A stretch of 62,556 bases of DNA from Acinetobacter rongchengensis (GTDB lineage Bacteria > Pseudomonadota > Gammaproteobacteria > Pseudomonadales > Moraxellaceae): NCBI RefSeq assembly GCF_003611475.1, contig NZ_RAXT01000019.1:1-62556 (forward strand). The letters are read 5' to 3'. Positions 27,950-36,750 of the stretch are shown one piece after another; within the stretch, counting starts at the first letter, position 1, and each line of letters opens with the position of its first letter. A model generated the notes under the pieces. It was not told the origin of the DNA. It searched no databases and was given only the letters and a program-made list of their open reading frames with translations. A program made the translations under genes and the position numbers.

Positions 27950-28702
27950 TTAATCAAAATCGATAAGCTGATTGAGATCATTGGCAGCCTGACGTAACAA
28001 GGGTTCAAAAGCCAATAGATCATCCAAAGACTTTCGTATCGTCGGTGCATGAGTATATAAACAAGCAACAATCGTGTCTTTCCTTTGGATCGGTACAGAA
28101 CATGCCACCATTCCTGAAATGAATTCTTCGTTGTCTGTTCCAATCTGATGAAGAAAAATATCATTTAGATTTTGTTCGAGTAAAACTGGATCAGTAATTG
28201 TATTTTTTGTGAGTTGCGTAATTGGTAAATTTTCTAATATTTTCTTACGTTTGTTTTCTGGCTGAAAGCTTAAAAATAATTTTCCACTTGAGGTACACCA
28301 TAAAGGAACAGTTGAACCAACAGGCAAATAGACTTGTAATGGCCAATTTGCTTGTACCCGATCTGTGTACAGCATTTGATTATTACTTAATATTGCAATC
28401 CCGCAAGTTTCATTGATTTGATCTGAAAGTTTCTGAAGTATCGCCAGTCGTTCCATCTTTCGTGGTTCTTGCTCCCAAGAACTCATCAATAGTTTATAAG
28501 TTCGATCACCGACAATATATCCCCCATATATATCATTTTTGATAAACCCTTCTTGTTCTAATGTTTGTAATAAACGGTGAATACTGGGTTTTGGAATATC
28601 TAATTCAATGGCAAGGTCTAATGGTGTAGGTGGATGTTTCGCTGTAGAAATCGCTTCAATAATATCTAAAACTCTAGTAATGGATGACCCTTTTTTACTC
28701 AT
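27950..28702 (-). CDS. IclR-family regulator next to the GntP operon
   Basis: Regulator of 250 residues: N-terminal winged helix (RVLDIIEAISTAKHPPTPLDLAIELDIPKPSIHRLLQTLEQEGFI) and C-terminal IclR effector domain (LPVGSTVPLWCTSSGKLFLSF; GMVACSVPIQRKDTIVACLY). The open frame could start at a TTG at 28714; the ATG at 28702 is preferred. It is convergent with the GntP operon and is the best candidate to bind the TAATGATAC inverted repeat at 23681-23703. No copy of that repeat is seen before its own gene. Confidence 0.88.
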   Translation of the reverse strand: MSKKGSSITRVLDIIEAISTAKHPPTPLDLAIELDIPKPSIHRLLQTLEQEGFIKNDIYGGYIVGDRTYKLLMSSWEQEPRKMERLAILQKLSDQINETCGIAILSNNQMLYTDRVQANWPLQVYLPVGSTVPLWCTSSGKLFLSFQPENKRKKILENLPITQLTKNTITDPVLLEQNLNDIFLHQIGTDNEEFISGMVACSVPIQRKDTIVACLYTHAPTIRKSLDDLLAFEPLLRQAANDLNQLIDFD

Positions 28703-28920
28703 TTTGACTGCCAATAAGAATTACTTAATTTGTATTTTATTATAGTCAACAATAACTTGTTTAGATAATATTCATTTTATCAATATTCGCCCACTCTGTT
28801 GATTGATGACCAAACATGAGTCCTTTTTCTTCATAACTAAAATATATCATGACCGATATTTTTCAGTTTAGACCCAAGTTTGATCATTTCAACGCATATC
28901 ACTTTATGAATGAAAATCAA

Positions 28921-28949
28921 AATATTGAAACATGTTCTTGTTCAATATT
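28921..28949 (-). terminator. Terminator of the porin transcript
   Basis: Perfect 9-bp stem AATATTGAA / TTCAATATT around an 11-base loop, followed on the minus strand by TTTG. It lies 27 bp after the porin stop codon. Confidence 0.55.
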
Positions 28950-28975
28950 TAAATACATTACTGATTTAAAACTCA

Positions 28976-30175
28976 TTAAAAACTAAAACCAATATTTAAA
29001 TTAACACGATACATCCACTTATCGCTATTAATCGAAGTTGCAGAAGTAAAGCCTGTCCCATTGGTCGCACCACCAATGATATTTGCATTTTTACCCCAAG
29101 TATAATCAGCCCATAGCATAAATGGAGAAGCGATAAACATCGCACCAGTGGTATTCATTTGCGAGGCATCCCAATCACTGCGCTCTTTGTCTAAATAGCT
29201 ATAATCATTGTAAAAACGGATTGCTTTTAATTTACCCATATTTTGAATCGGTAATGTATATGCTAAATTCAGACTGGCAATCGTTCCTTCAGAAGCAATA
29301 AAATAAGAGGGGGTTAAACCATTCGCTCCCATGAGAGTCATGTCATCATCAACCCCATCAGGATTTTTAGCATCGTATTGATAATGGATGACGGATGATT
29401 GCAAATTCCAACGCTGATAATTACTGTTGGTGTGTACACTAGCTGCGTAATAACTCCCATTTTTATCGGTCAGTTTATTGTGAAGTTGCGCCACAGCACC
29501 TGATAGCCCAATCTCATGTTTACCGATTTCATCATTACCAAACTTACGTACAATCCGAGTATTGAATTGATTTTTCTTTTCATTTTGATAACTCTTTTGA
29601 AAAGGCAAATGATTGGCTGATAGATCATCATAGGTTGCGACTTCAGGTGAATAGCGTAAATTGGTTTGTAACATTTCTGGGTAATAGCCCAATTTTACAT
29701 CCCAATCGGGATTAGTGTAATTCCAATTGATCCCTGGTGCAGCATTGTTACCATAGCCTAAAAAGAAAGGAATATGATATGTCCAACCATTTTGTGGATA
29801 TGGATAAATCGCAAAAGGTTTATATACAAAGCCAGCATCTATACTGTTGTGCTGATCTAGATGATATCCCACATAGGCTTTTTCAATAGAAGTCTTTTCC
29901 TGATCCTGAACAAGATAACTCGCATTTAAATAGGCATCACCTGATTTACCCTTTAAATCTAAACGGAAAATATCAAAATCTAATTTACCAAAACCACGTT
30001 TATCACTGGCTTTCCATTGCTCATAACGATGATTAAAACGGAGTACACCTCCAACTTTTAAAGACTGCGTTCCATCGTTACTTTTCCATTCCAATGGATC
30101 ATCTTTTGCCTGAGCAAAAGATGATCCAGCTATGAGCATCATTACAATTGTTGAACCTAACACGATGTTATTCAT
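28976..30175 (-). CDS. Outer-membrane porin, probably for an aromatic substrate
   Basis: About 399 residues with a signal peptide (NNIVLGSTIVMMLIAGSSFAQA) and a mature part rich in alternating aromatic beta strands, ending in the Phe-terminated strand YRVNLNIGFSF needed for beta-barrel assembly. An upstream GTG/ATG frame exists to 30196, but AAAGGGA seven bases before the ATG at 30175 fixes the start. It resembles phosphate-selective/OprP-like 16-strand porins at the level of strand pattern; I cannot name its substrate. A near-palindrome TGTTTTATATACAAAAC upstream matches the site before the Rieske cluster, so it is likely a member of that regulon although a terminator-like hairpin separates it from the cluster. 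Confidence 0.82.
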   Translation of the reverse strand: MNNIVLGSTIVMMLIAGSSFAQAKDDPLEWKSNDGTQSLKVGGVLRFNHRYEQWKASDKRGFGKLDFDIFRLDLKGKSGDAYLNASYLVQDQEKTSIEKAYVGYHLDQHNSIDAGFVYKPFAIYPYPQNGWTYHIPFFLGYGNNAAPGINWNYTNPDWDVKLGYYPEMLQTNLRYSPEVATYDDLSANHLPFQKSYQNEKKNQFNTRIVRKFGNDEIGKHEIGLSGAVAQLHNKLTDKNGSYYAASVHTNSNYQRWNLQSSVIHYQYDAKNPDGVDDDMTLMGANGLTPSYFIASEGTIASLNLAYTLPIQNMGKLKAIRFYNDYSYLDKERSDWDASQMNTTGAMFIASPFMLWADYTWGKNANIIGGATNGTGFTSATSINSDKWMYRVNLNIGFSF

Positions 30176-30203
30176 ATAATTTCCCTTTACTGACACTACT
30201 CTT

Positions 30204-30221
30204 GTTTTATATACAAAACTT
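30204..30221. promoter_or_regulatory. Probable operator, copy before the porin gene
   Basis: TGTTTTATATACAAAAC (30204-30220) is a near-perfect palindrome located about 30 bases upstream of the porin ATG. It differs by one internal base from the palindrome before the Rieske ferredoxin gene at 42700-42719. The match in sequence and in position suggests the same regulator, probably the IclR protein at 42950-43768. Confidence 0.55.
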
Positions 30222-30420
30222 TGTTTATCTGATTTTTTATTTAAAAAAAATTAAGCGCTTTTGCTCAATTTTTCCCAATAAAAATCAAAGGCATTCTGTA
30301 CCGTCAAATATCCTTGAGACAGCACAACATATTGAATGCTTTATATTGTTTTAGAATGTATGACCGACCTCATCTTGAGATTTAAAATAAGATCGGAAAG
30401 TTGATTTACATACGCAATTT

Positions 30421-30455
30421 AAAAGTCTTGAACTACAGCATGATCAAAGACTTTT
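30421..30455 (-). terminator. Possible terminator of the aromatic cluster
   Basis: Inverted repeat AAAAGTCTT (30421-30429) with AAGACTTTT (30447-30455) and a 17-base loop, ending on the minus strand with TTTT. A second inverted repeat TTTTGTTG / CAACAAAA (30452-30477) overlaps its edge, directly after the stop codon of the ThDP gene. The rest of 30176-30478 holds the porin promoter region and nothing else I can support. Confidence 0.4.
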
Positions 30456-30478
30456 GTTGTGAGTACATTCAACAAAAT

Positions 30479-32119
30479 TTAATACAGTTTTTTCTGCGGT
30501 GGACCTGCAAATTTCAATGGTCCAATCGCATTCATATCCAGTTCAATTACTGCTGGACCTTTTAAGTCAATCGCTTGTTGAATCACTGTTTTAAATTCAT
30601 CGGCACTACCCACTTTCCAACTTTTCACACCCATCGATTCACCCAGTAAACGGTAGTCTGGGGTGTGCAATTCATTAAAATACTGGCGACCATCGAAATA
30701 GTTATTTTGAATGCCACGCATCACGCCATAACCGCCATCATTCATCACCATAAGCACCATGTCGGTATTTTCTTGTGCCATGGTTGCGATTTCACCGATG
30801 CCTAACATCAAACCACCATCGCCGACTAAACCGACTACTTTTTTGTCAGGGTTTGCAATAGATGAACCGATTGCATGTGCAAGACCAAGACCAATTGCAC
30901 CAGCCAAAGAATGAATGTTTTTGTTTGGTGTCTGAACAGGAAACAAACGACTTCCCCATGTACTTCCAGACATCGTAATGTCACGTACAAAAATACCATC
31001 TTCAGGTAATGCTGCTCTCAAGTGATCACAGATCAATGCATACTGATCCATTTGCGTACGTAAAGCATTTATCGCATCCTCATGTGCTGCAACAATTGCT
31101 GCATCGTATTCCGCATCGACTTTAGAAATACCTGTCAATTGACGAATCACACGACCTAGAACATCTTTGGCATCTGCACAGATAAATTTATTAATTTTAT
31201 AATTACGTTGCTGTGCAACTGGATTGGCATCAATCTGAATAATATTATCAGGGAATTCAACTGAATAAGTTTTCGTTTCATTACTGCGTAAACGTGAACC
31301 TACCACAACCAATAAGTCAGCTTCTTTCAACAATTTCTCAACTGCAACAGCGTTGTGAAAAGCCCCTAAAGAACGTGGATGACTATCTGCCAAAACACCA
31401 CGTGCATGTGTCGAAGACACCACTGGAATACCTAAATCTGCAATCGCTTTTACTTCTTCAGTTGCATTCAGCGTACCGCCTCCAATCCAAAAAATTGGTC
31501 GCTTTGCTGCTTGAATAGCAGTTGCAATTGAATTAACTTCTGCATCTTCTGCTTTTGGGAGTTGCAATGCTTTGACTGGTCCTAAGTTTGCAGGTAAATC
31601 AATTTCAGCAGCTTGTACATCAATCGGAATTTCAACACTAACTGGTCCCATTGGAACGGTGGTCGCAACTCGAATCGCCTCTCGAATGATCCCAACAGCA
31701 TGATCAGGGCTGGTAATACGAAATGCGGCTTTGCTTGATGCTTTTAAAAAGGTGAGTTGGTCTTTGGTTTCGTGAATAAAACTCGCATCTCGGTCTAAAT
31801 ATTCACGCTCAACTTGACCCGTTAAATGCAATACAGGACTACTTGCATTCATCGCTTCAATAAGGGATCCAACTGCATTCCCTGCACCTGCACCCGTACT
31901 GGTCAATGCAACCCCCAAACCTTTAAAACGGGAGTGTGCATCTGCCATGGTTACAGATCCAGCTTCACCGCGAGCAGCAACAAAACGCATTTTTTCACGA
32001 CGTCCAACAGCATCCGCGATGGGTAAATTATGAATTGAAATCACGCCATACATACTATCTACAAGATGTTCTTCCAATACACGGACAATCGCTTCACCTA
32101 CATTTACTCTTTCTGTCAT
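30479..32119 (-). CDS. ThDP-dependent 2-oxoacid decarboxylase-like enzyme
   Basis: 546-residue thiamine-diphosphate enzyme of the acetolactate synthase/benzoylformate decarboxylase superfamily. The catalytic glutamate is Glu52 in AARGEAGS; the ThDP/Mg site is GDGGLMLGIGEIATMAQENTDMVLMVMNDGGYG. The middle domain (SSTHARGVLADSHPRSLGAF) resembles the oxoacid decarboxylase type more than a biosynthetic acetolactate synthase, and no regulatory subunit is nearby. It is the last gene of the Rieske cluster, 48 bp after an aldehyde dehydrogenase, so a 2-oxoacid to aldehyde to acid sequence is likely. The exact substrate is unknown. Confidence 0.85.
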   Translation of the reverse strand: MTERVNVGEAIVRVLEEHLVDSMYGVISIHNLPIADAVGRREKMRFVAARGEAGSVTMADAHSRFKGLGVALTSTGAGAGNAVGSLIEAMNASSPVLHLTGQVEREYLDRDASFIHETKDQLTFLKASSKAAFRITSPDHAVGIIREAIRVATTVPMGPVSVEIPIDVQAAEIDLPANLGPVKALQLPKAEDAEVNSIATAIQAAKRPIFWIGGGTLNATEEVKAIADLGIPVVSSTHARGVLADSHPRSLGAFHNAVAVEKLLKEADLLVVVGSRLRSNETKTYSVEFPDNIIQIDANPVAQQRNYKINKFICADAKDVLGRVIRQLTGISKVDAEYDAAIVAAHEDAINALRTQMDQYALICDHLRAALPEDGIFVRDITMSGSTWGSRLFPVQTPNKNIHSLAGAIGLGLAHAIGSSIANPDKKVVGLVGDGGLMLGIGEIATMAQENTDMVLMVMNDGGYGVMRGIQNNYFDGRQYFNELHTPDYRLLGESMGVKSWKVGSADEFKTVIQQAIDLKGPAVIELDMNAIGPLKFAGPPQKKLY

Positions 32120-32167
32120 TTCATAATTCCTTAATTTTCAAATTCCTGATCTATGGTTAAACGAGTG

Positions 32168-33634
32168 CTAATCACTCCAAAGATTAGCCTGTTCGTTTAA
32201 GCCCAGATAAATACTTTTTTGCTGCATATAAGACAAAATACCTAGACGTCCTTTTTCACGCCCTATGCCACTATCTTTAAACCCGCCAAATGGCGCACTG
32301 ATGGAGAATTTTTTATAGGTATTGATCCATACCGTACCGACCTCCAAACTCCGTGCTATTTTCCAAGCTTTACGATAATTTTCAGTCCAGATTCCTGCTG
32401 CTAGTCCAAAACAACTGTCATTGGCTTGCTCAATCAAGTCTTGTTCATCCTGATAAGGCAATACCACTAAAACAGGGCCAAAAATTTCTTCCTGACAAGT
32501 TTGTGCACTGTTGTCTAAACCCGTAATAATGGTTGGCTTATAAAAACTTCCTTTAGCAAACTCACCCGCTGTAATCGCTTCACCACCTGTAACTACAGTG
32601 CCGCCTTCAGCTTTTGCCAATTCGACATAACGATGAACGGATTCCAAATGTTTTGGGTTAATCAAAGAACCCATATGTACATTTGGCTGCTCAGGATGTC
32701 CGACACGTAAACCTTCGGTAATTTCAACTAAACGTTTTAGAAAAGTTTCATAAATTGATTGATGAATAAATAAACGTGAGCCCGCAATACACGCTTGACC
32801 TGCAGAGCTAAAAATACCGTATGCAATACCCTTAGCTGCAATTTCAATATCAGCGTCAGGCAGTACGATAGTTGGAGATTTACCACCGAGCTCCAACGAT
32901 GTGGTAATCAATTTTTCAGCAGCTATATGTGCTAAATGCCGTCCAGTAGAAGTACCACCAGTAAAAGAAATTTTACGTACCAAAGGATGTTGAGCAATTG
33001 CATCACCAATGACTGAACCACGGCCAATCAAAACACTTAAGATTCCTTTTGGCAGCCCTGCTTCTTCAAAAATTTTAGCTAGTTCAAGTGCAATTAAAGA
33101 GGTTGCTTCAGCCGGTTTTAAAATCACGGCATTCCCTGCTGCAATCGCAGGCGCTAATTTTTGTACCTCGCTGGCAATTGGAGAGTTCCAAGGCGTAATT
33201 GCAGCAACTACGCCAACAGGTTCATGCACACTCATCGTTAAAAAATCAGGTGCACGTTGAGTGGTTAACTCCTCATTAAACGTTTCACATGCTGCCGCAT
33301 TAAAACGTGCGGTTGCTGCCGCACTCATCACCAAAGCACGTGTTTCGGCTAAAGGCTTCCCATTATCACGTGTTTGTAACTTTGATAATTCATCCACTCG
33401 TGATTCAATAATATCGGCAACTCGATATAAAATTTTGGCACGCTCGTGAGGAAGTGAATGGCGCCATTCTGGTTTACGCCAAGCTTGATCTGCTTTAACA
33501 ATCGCTTCTTCAACATCGTCTAAAGTTGCCGTCGAGATTTCAGCATTCACAGAATTATCTGCGGGAAATAGACTTTGAATCACATTTCCACGACCTAAAC
33601 GCCATTCACCTGCAACATAAATTTCTTTTACCAT
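32168..33634 (-). CDS. Aldehyde dehydrogenase of the aromatic cluster
   Basis: 488-residue NAD+-dependent aldehyde dehydrogenase: ITPWNSPIASEVQKLAPAIAAGNAV, FTGGTSTGR, LELGGKSPTIVLPDAD with the general-base glutamate, SSAGQACIAGSR with the catalytic cysteine, and ISAPFGGFKDSGIGREKG. It resembles betaine-aldehyde or hydroxymuconic-semialdehyde dehydrogenases. The frame opens at a GTG (33643), but AGGTG eight bases before the ATG at 33634 supports that start. Upstream is the aspartate-dehydrogenase-like gene, downstream the ThDP enzyme, consistent with oxidation of the aldehyde that the latter releases, or of a ring-cleavage semialdehyde. Confidence 0.88.
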   Translation of the reverse strand: MVKEIYVAGEWRLGRGNVIQSLFPADNSVNAEISTATLDDVEEAIVKADQAWRKPEWRHSLPHERAKILYRVADIIESRVDELSKLQTRDNGKPLAETRALVMSAAATARFNAAACETFNEELTTQRAPDFLTMSVHEPVGVVAAITPWNSPIASEVQKLAPAIAAGNAVILKPAEATSLIALELAKIFEEAGLPKGILSVLIGRGSVIGDAIAQHPLVRKISFTGGTSTGRHLAHIAAEKLITTSLELGGKSPTIVLPDADIEIAAKGIAYGIFSSAGQACIAGSRLFIHQSIYETFLKRLVEITEGLRVGHPEQPNVHMGSLINPKHLESVHRYVELAKAEGGTVVTGGEAITAGEFAKGSFYKPTIITGLDNSAQTCQEEIFGPVLVVLPYQDEQDLIEQANDSCFGLAAGIWTENYRKAWKIARSLEVGTVWINTYKKFSISAPFGGFKDSGIGREKGRLGILSYMQQKSIYLGLNEQANLWSD

Positions 33635-33653
33635 GGCACTCACACCTTATTCT

Positions 33654-34445
33654 TTAAATCTGAATTGCGTCTACGCTATTTCTACAAGCACGGATGACAC
33701 TCAATGCAGCCAATGTCGAAGTCTTTGGATTACTTTCCAAAGGCACTCCAATCATTTCAATACTCATTTTTCCAAAACGACCTTCCGCAACGATAGTGTG
33801 TTTGTTTTGGCTAATATTCGGATCAACGATCAGCTCAACTTTGGTTTCATCCATACCAACCCCTGCTAATGCAATAGTCGCTGCCACATTGGCATTGGCT
33901 GGAAAATTTAAAGCAGCTTCACGTGCAGTTCCCTGATAAAAAACAGTGGCTTCAGTGACATGATCTAAATCGATTAATTTCTCAGCATAGCTACCACGCC
34001 AACTATTCGGGCTTTTACAGCCTTTATAAGTGACTTTTTCTAAGCCCCCTTCTTTGGCTGCGGCAATACCGTCAATACCAGCAATCGCACCTGCTAAGAG
34101 ATGTAAATGTGCCCCTGTATGCTGTGCAACACTCTGTAATTTTTCAAAAAAGGTGGTATCTGCCAAAGTGCCGACAGAAATCAGTCCTAAATTCCAACCT
34201 TGTGCCAATACTTTTTCCGCATGCTCTTTGACGGCCGCTTGACCTGCAACTTCAATCACATAATCAGGTACGCCAATACAATCACTGATATTCGAAATCA
34301 CCTGTACATCGCTTGGAAGTACTTGTTTGGCATTTTCAATACTACGTTCAGGAACCACGACCCATTTCAATGCTAGGTCTTTTGGTAAATGGGTGAGTAC
34401 CTCATTTGCCATTGCACCCAAACCAATCATCATTAACTGTTTCAT
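33654..34445 (-). CDS. L-aspartate dehydrogenase-like (NadX/DUF108) oxidoreductase
   Basis: 263 residues with an N-terminal Rossmann fold (MKQLMMIGLGAMANEVL) and the aspartate-dehydrogenase C-terminal domain: SPNSWRGSYAEKLIDL, FYQGTAREAALNFPANANVAATIALAG, and ESNPKTSTLAALSVIRACRN. Family members interconvert aspartate and iminoaspartate/oxaloacetate with NAD(P). No nadA or nadC is close by; it lies inside an aromatic catabolic operon between an SDR and an aldehyde dehydrogenase, so a catabolic role on another amino or imino acid is likely. The ATG is preceded by GGTGAG, and the SDR upstream ends nine bases before it. Confidence 0.85.
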   Translation of the reverse strand: MKQLMMIGLGAMANEVLTHLPKDLALKWVVVPERSIENAKQVLPSDVQVISNISDCIGVPDYVIEVAGQAAVKEHAEKVLAQGWNLGLISVGTLADTTFFEKLQSVAQHTGAHLHLLAGAIAGIDGIAAAKEGGLEKVTYKGCKSPNSWRGSYAEKLIDLDHVTEATVFYQGTAREAALNFPANANVAATIALAGVGMDETKVELIVDPNISQNKHTIVAEGRFGKMSIEMIGVPLESNPKTSTLAALSVIRACRNSVDAIQI

Positions 34446-34454
34446 GTGCTCACC

Positions 34455-35249
34455 TTATAAATGCTTATTAAAACCGCCAGACACATCAATCGTTGAGCCT
34501 GTGGTATAAGACGCCATTGGCGATGCAAGAAAAACCAAAGCGCGTGCAGGTTCTTCTGGCTTACCTAAACGTGCCATTGGAATACCCCGTTTTTTTGCAA
34601 TGTTGCCAATCCATTCTTCCCAAGATTGTTCAAGATCCGAACGGGTTTCAAAACGACGTTTCCACTGTGCAGACTCCACCATACCTAATAAAATCGAGTT
34701 CACACGGATGCTGTATTGCGCAAACTCATGCGCAAGAGAATGGGTGAGATTCAACAAAGCAGCACGTGCAGATGAGGTAGCAATCATGTGCGGTTCAGGC
34801 TGGAGTGCTAATAACGAATTTACATTGGTAATCGAACCACAATCTGACTTTTTCAATGCAGGTAAAAAGGCTTTAATCGGATGTAAAACACTAAAATATT
34901 TCAGTTCAATTTCTTTTAACCAATCTTGATCTTCTGTCGTGTCAAAATTGGAAACACGCCCTTGCCCTGCGTTATTGATTAAAATATCAATACCACCAAA
35001 TTCTTTTTGCACTTGATCTGCAAATTGTTGTACTTCTGCTTTATCTAAAACATTACATACCGCAGTCAATACAGTTGCATTTGGATAGCGTGATAGAATC
35101 ATTGCTTTTGAATCACTTAATCGCTTTTCATCTCGACCGCACCATGCCACATTGGCACCTTCAGCGATTAACAGTTCTACTGTTGCTAACCCAATACCCG
35201 ATGAGCCACCAGTCACCACTGCATTTTTTCCATTTAATTGGAAACTCAT
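34455..35249 (-). CDS. Short-chain dehydrogenase/reductase (second SDR of cluster)
   Basis: 264-residue SDR with cofactor motif TGGSSGIGLATVELL, structural NNAGQG, catalytic serine in TNVNSLLALQ and C-terminal GSTIDVSGGF. The usual YxxxK position reads MIATSSARAAL, where the tyrosine and lysine are replaced (T-S-S-A-R), so the standard Tyr-Lys pair is not evident; activity may differ from classical SDRs. AGGGAAATG supports the start. Neighbours are an alpha/beta hydrolase upstream and an aspartate-dehydrogenase-like gene downstream. Confidence 0.83.
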   Translation of the reverse strand: MSFQLNGKNAVVTGGSSGIGLATVELLIAEGANVAWCGRDEKRLSDSKAMILSRYPNATVLTAVCNVLDKAEVQQFADQVQKEFGGIDILINNAGQGRVSNFDTTEDQDWLKEIELKYFSVLHPIKAFLPALKKSDCGSITNVNSLLALQPEPHMIATSSARAALLNLTHSLAHEFAQYSIRVNSILLGMVESAQWKRRFETRSDLEQSWEEWIGNIAKKRGIPMARLGKPEEPARALVFLASPMASYTTGSTIDVSGGFNKHL

Positions 35250-35270
35250 TTCCCTATCTCACATCAAAGC

Positions 35271-36086
35271 TTAATTAAGCGACAATAAAATTTGATTAAA
35301 CTGATCTGCTTGGTCTAAATAACTCAAATGACCTGCATCTTCAATTTGATAACAATGCTCAAGTTTGTAACCATCAACCAAGGCTTGAATATCTTGCGGA
35401 GGCGTGATGCCATCCGACATGGCTTTGATCACATATGTATCTGGCTGTTGAATTTTTAAATAACTTTGAATAGCGTCATATGCCAATAGATATGACGCTT
35501 GAATAAATCCCGTTAAACTAATCTGCTGCATTACGGCTTCAATCAGTTGCATCACTTCTGTTGATGCATGTGCAACCAAATGTGGACCACGTGAACGAGC
35601 CATCTCCGAAGCGCCCAATTCTTTGAGCATTTTGGGACGTTTCTCAAATACAGCTTGCTGCTGCTTCTCATCGTGCCCTTTATAGCCTTGTGCGACATTG
35701 GTAATCATCAAAGCATCCACAGAGTCTGGATATAAAGCATTAAATGCAGCAGCTTGAAGTGCACCCAGTGAATGCCCAACCAAAATAAAATGTTCCAAAC
35801 CTAATGCATCGACCATTGCTTTCAATCGTTGAGCAAAGTCCATCGCATTTGGCTGAGTCATTTCCAATGGGTCTGATAATCCATAACCTGGTGCATCCCA
35901 TGCAATCACGTGAAAATGTTGACTTAGGCTTTGCAACTGTTTTACCCATGAACCAGAACCAGAGCTTATGCCATGTAGCAATACCAAATGCTTCCCTTCT
36001 CCTGCTTCACGATAAGATTGCTTCACACCATTGAACTGAACTGTTTTCAATTCAAACTGTGCCAGTTGCTCAACTAAAGTCATCAT
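35271..36086 (-). CDS. Alpha/beta hydrolase, meta-cleavage-product hydrolase type
   Basis: 271-residue alpha/beta hydrolase with oxyanion motif LLHGISSGSGSW, nucleophile serine in VGHSLGALQAAA, acid in IKAMSDGITPPQ and catalytic histidine in EDAGHLSYLDQ. Size and pattern fit the BphD/MhpC group that splits C-C bonds in meta ring-fission products, and an extradiol dioxygenase is encoded four genes upstream in the same operon, which supports that role. An ester or lactone hydrolase cannot be excluded. Confidence 0.83.
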   Translation of the reverse strand: MMTLVEQLAQFELKTVQFNGVKQSYREAGEGKHLVLLHGISSGSGSWVKQLQSLSQHFHVIAWDAPGYGLSDPLEMTQPNAMDFAQRLKAMVDALGLEHFILVGHSLGALQAAAFNALYPDSVDALMITNVAQGYKGHDEKQQQAVFEKRPKMLKELGASEMARSRGPHLVAHASTEVMQLIEAVMQQISLTGFIQASYLLAYDAIQSYLKIQQPDTYVIKAMSDGITPPQDIQALVDGYKLEHCYQIEDAGHLSYLDQADQFNQILLSLN

Positions 36087-36112
36087 GATTCACCTTTAAA
36101 ACACTTAAAAAA

Positions 36113-36634
36113 TTAACGTTTAATCTGAGATAAAGGATGCTCAGGTGGGTAGTTTGGAATAGTAGGTTTACCTGTTCCCAACATCACGCACATCAATGCA
36201 TCTTCACTTCCTGGGTTAAATAATCCACGATAAATACCTGGCGGAATTGATATCAAATCACGTTCTTTTAAACGTGTTTCAAAACGCTCACCTTCATGTT
36301 CAATAAATAAATCAATTTCACCACGAAGCATAAAGAACACTTCCTCTACATCGTGATGGATATGCAAAGGACCTTCACACTGAGGTGGTAAAACCATGGT
36401 TGAAAATGTGAAATTTTCAGCAGGAACGGTATTGCTATCATTCGCAACACCTGTTGCACCCGTCCCCATATAACGCATTTGTGCACGGCGATATTTAGGA
36501 TCGTAATCTGCTTGGAACTTTAATGCGTCGAAGTCATAACGACGTGTTTCAAAGCGAGCAATACGACCACCAATCCACTCTTCTAAAGATTGATTTTCAG
36601 GCTGTTTCCATGATTCAAATTGTTGTATAGACAT
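36113..36634 (-). CDS. Single-domain cupin protein
   Basis: 173-residue cupin with the first motif GPLHIHHDVEEVFFMLRGEIDLF carrying His-x-His and Glu ligands. The second motif reads SIPPGIYRGLFNPGSE, where the last metal-ligand histidine is replaced, so metal binding is probably altered. AAGGAGATAACATC before the ATG is an excellent ribosome site. It lies between an MFS transporter and the hydrolase. It may be an isomerase, a tautomerase-like helper or a sensor; I cannot choose. Confidence 0.75.
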   Translation of the reverse strand: MSIQQFESWKQPENQSLEEWIGGRIARFETRRYDFDALKFQADYDPKYRRAQMRYMGTGATGVANDSNTVPAENFTFSTMVLPPQCEGPLHIHHDVEEVFFMLRGEIDLFIEHEGERFETRLKERDLISIPPGIYRGLFNPGSEDALMCVMLGTGKPTIPNYPPEHPLSQIKR

Positions 36635-36750
36635 GATGTTATCTCCTTACATTTCATCGAACTACGCCAATACAGCTGACAATATTCGACCATTTCATTG
36701 GGTTAATTTATTTTTTGAGCAGCACGATTTAGCGACTCAAAACTCAATCT

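Noticed and set aside
34600..34929. 109-codon plus-strand open frame
   Set aside because: It lies wholly antisense to the SDR gene at 34455-35249, has no ribosome site and no recognisable domain.
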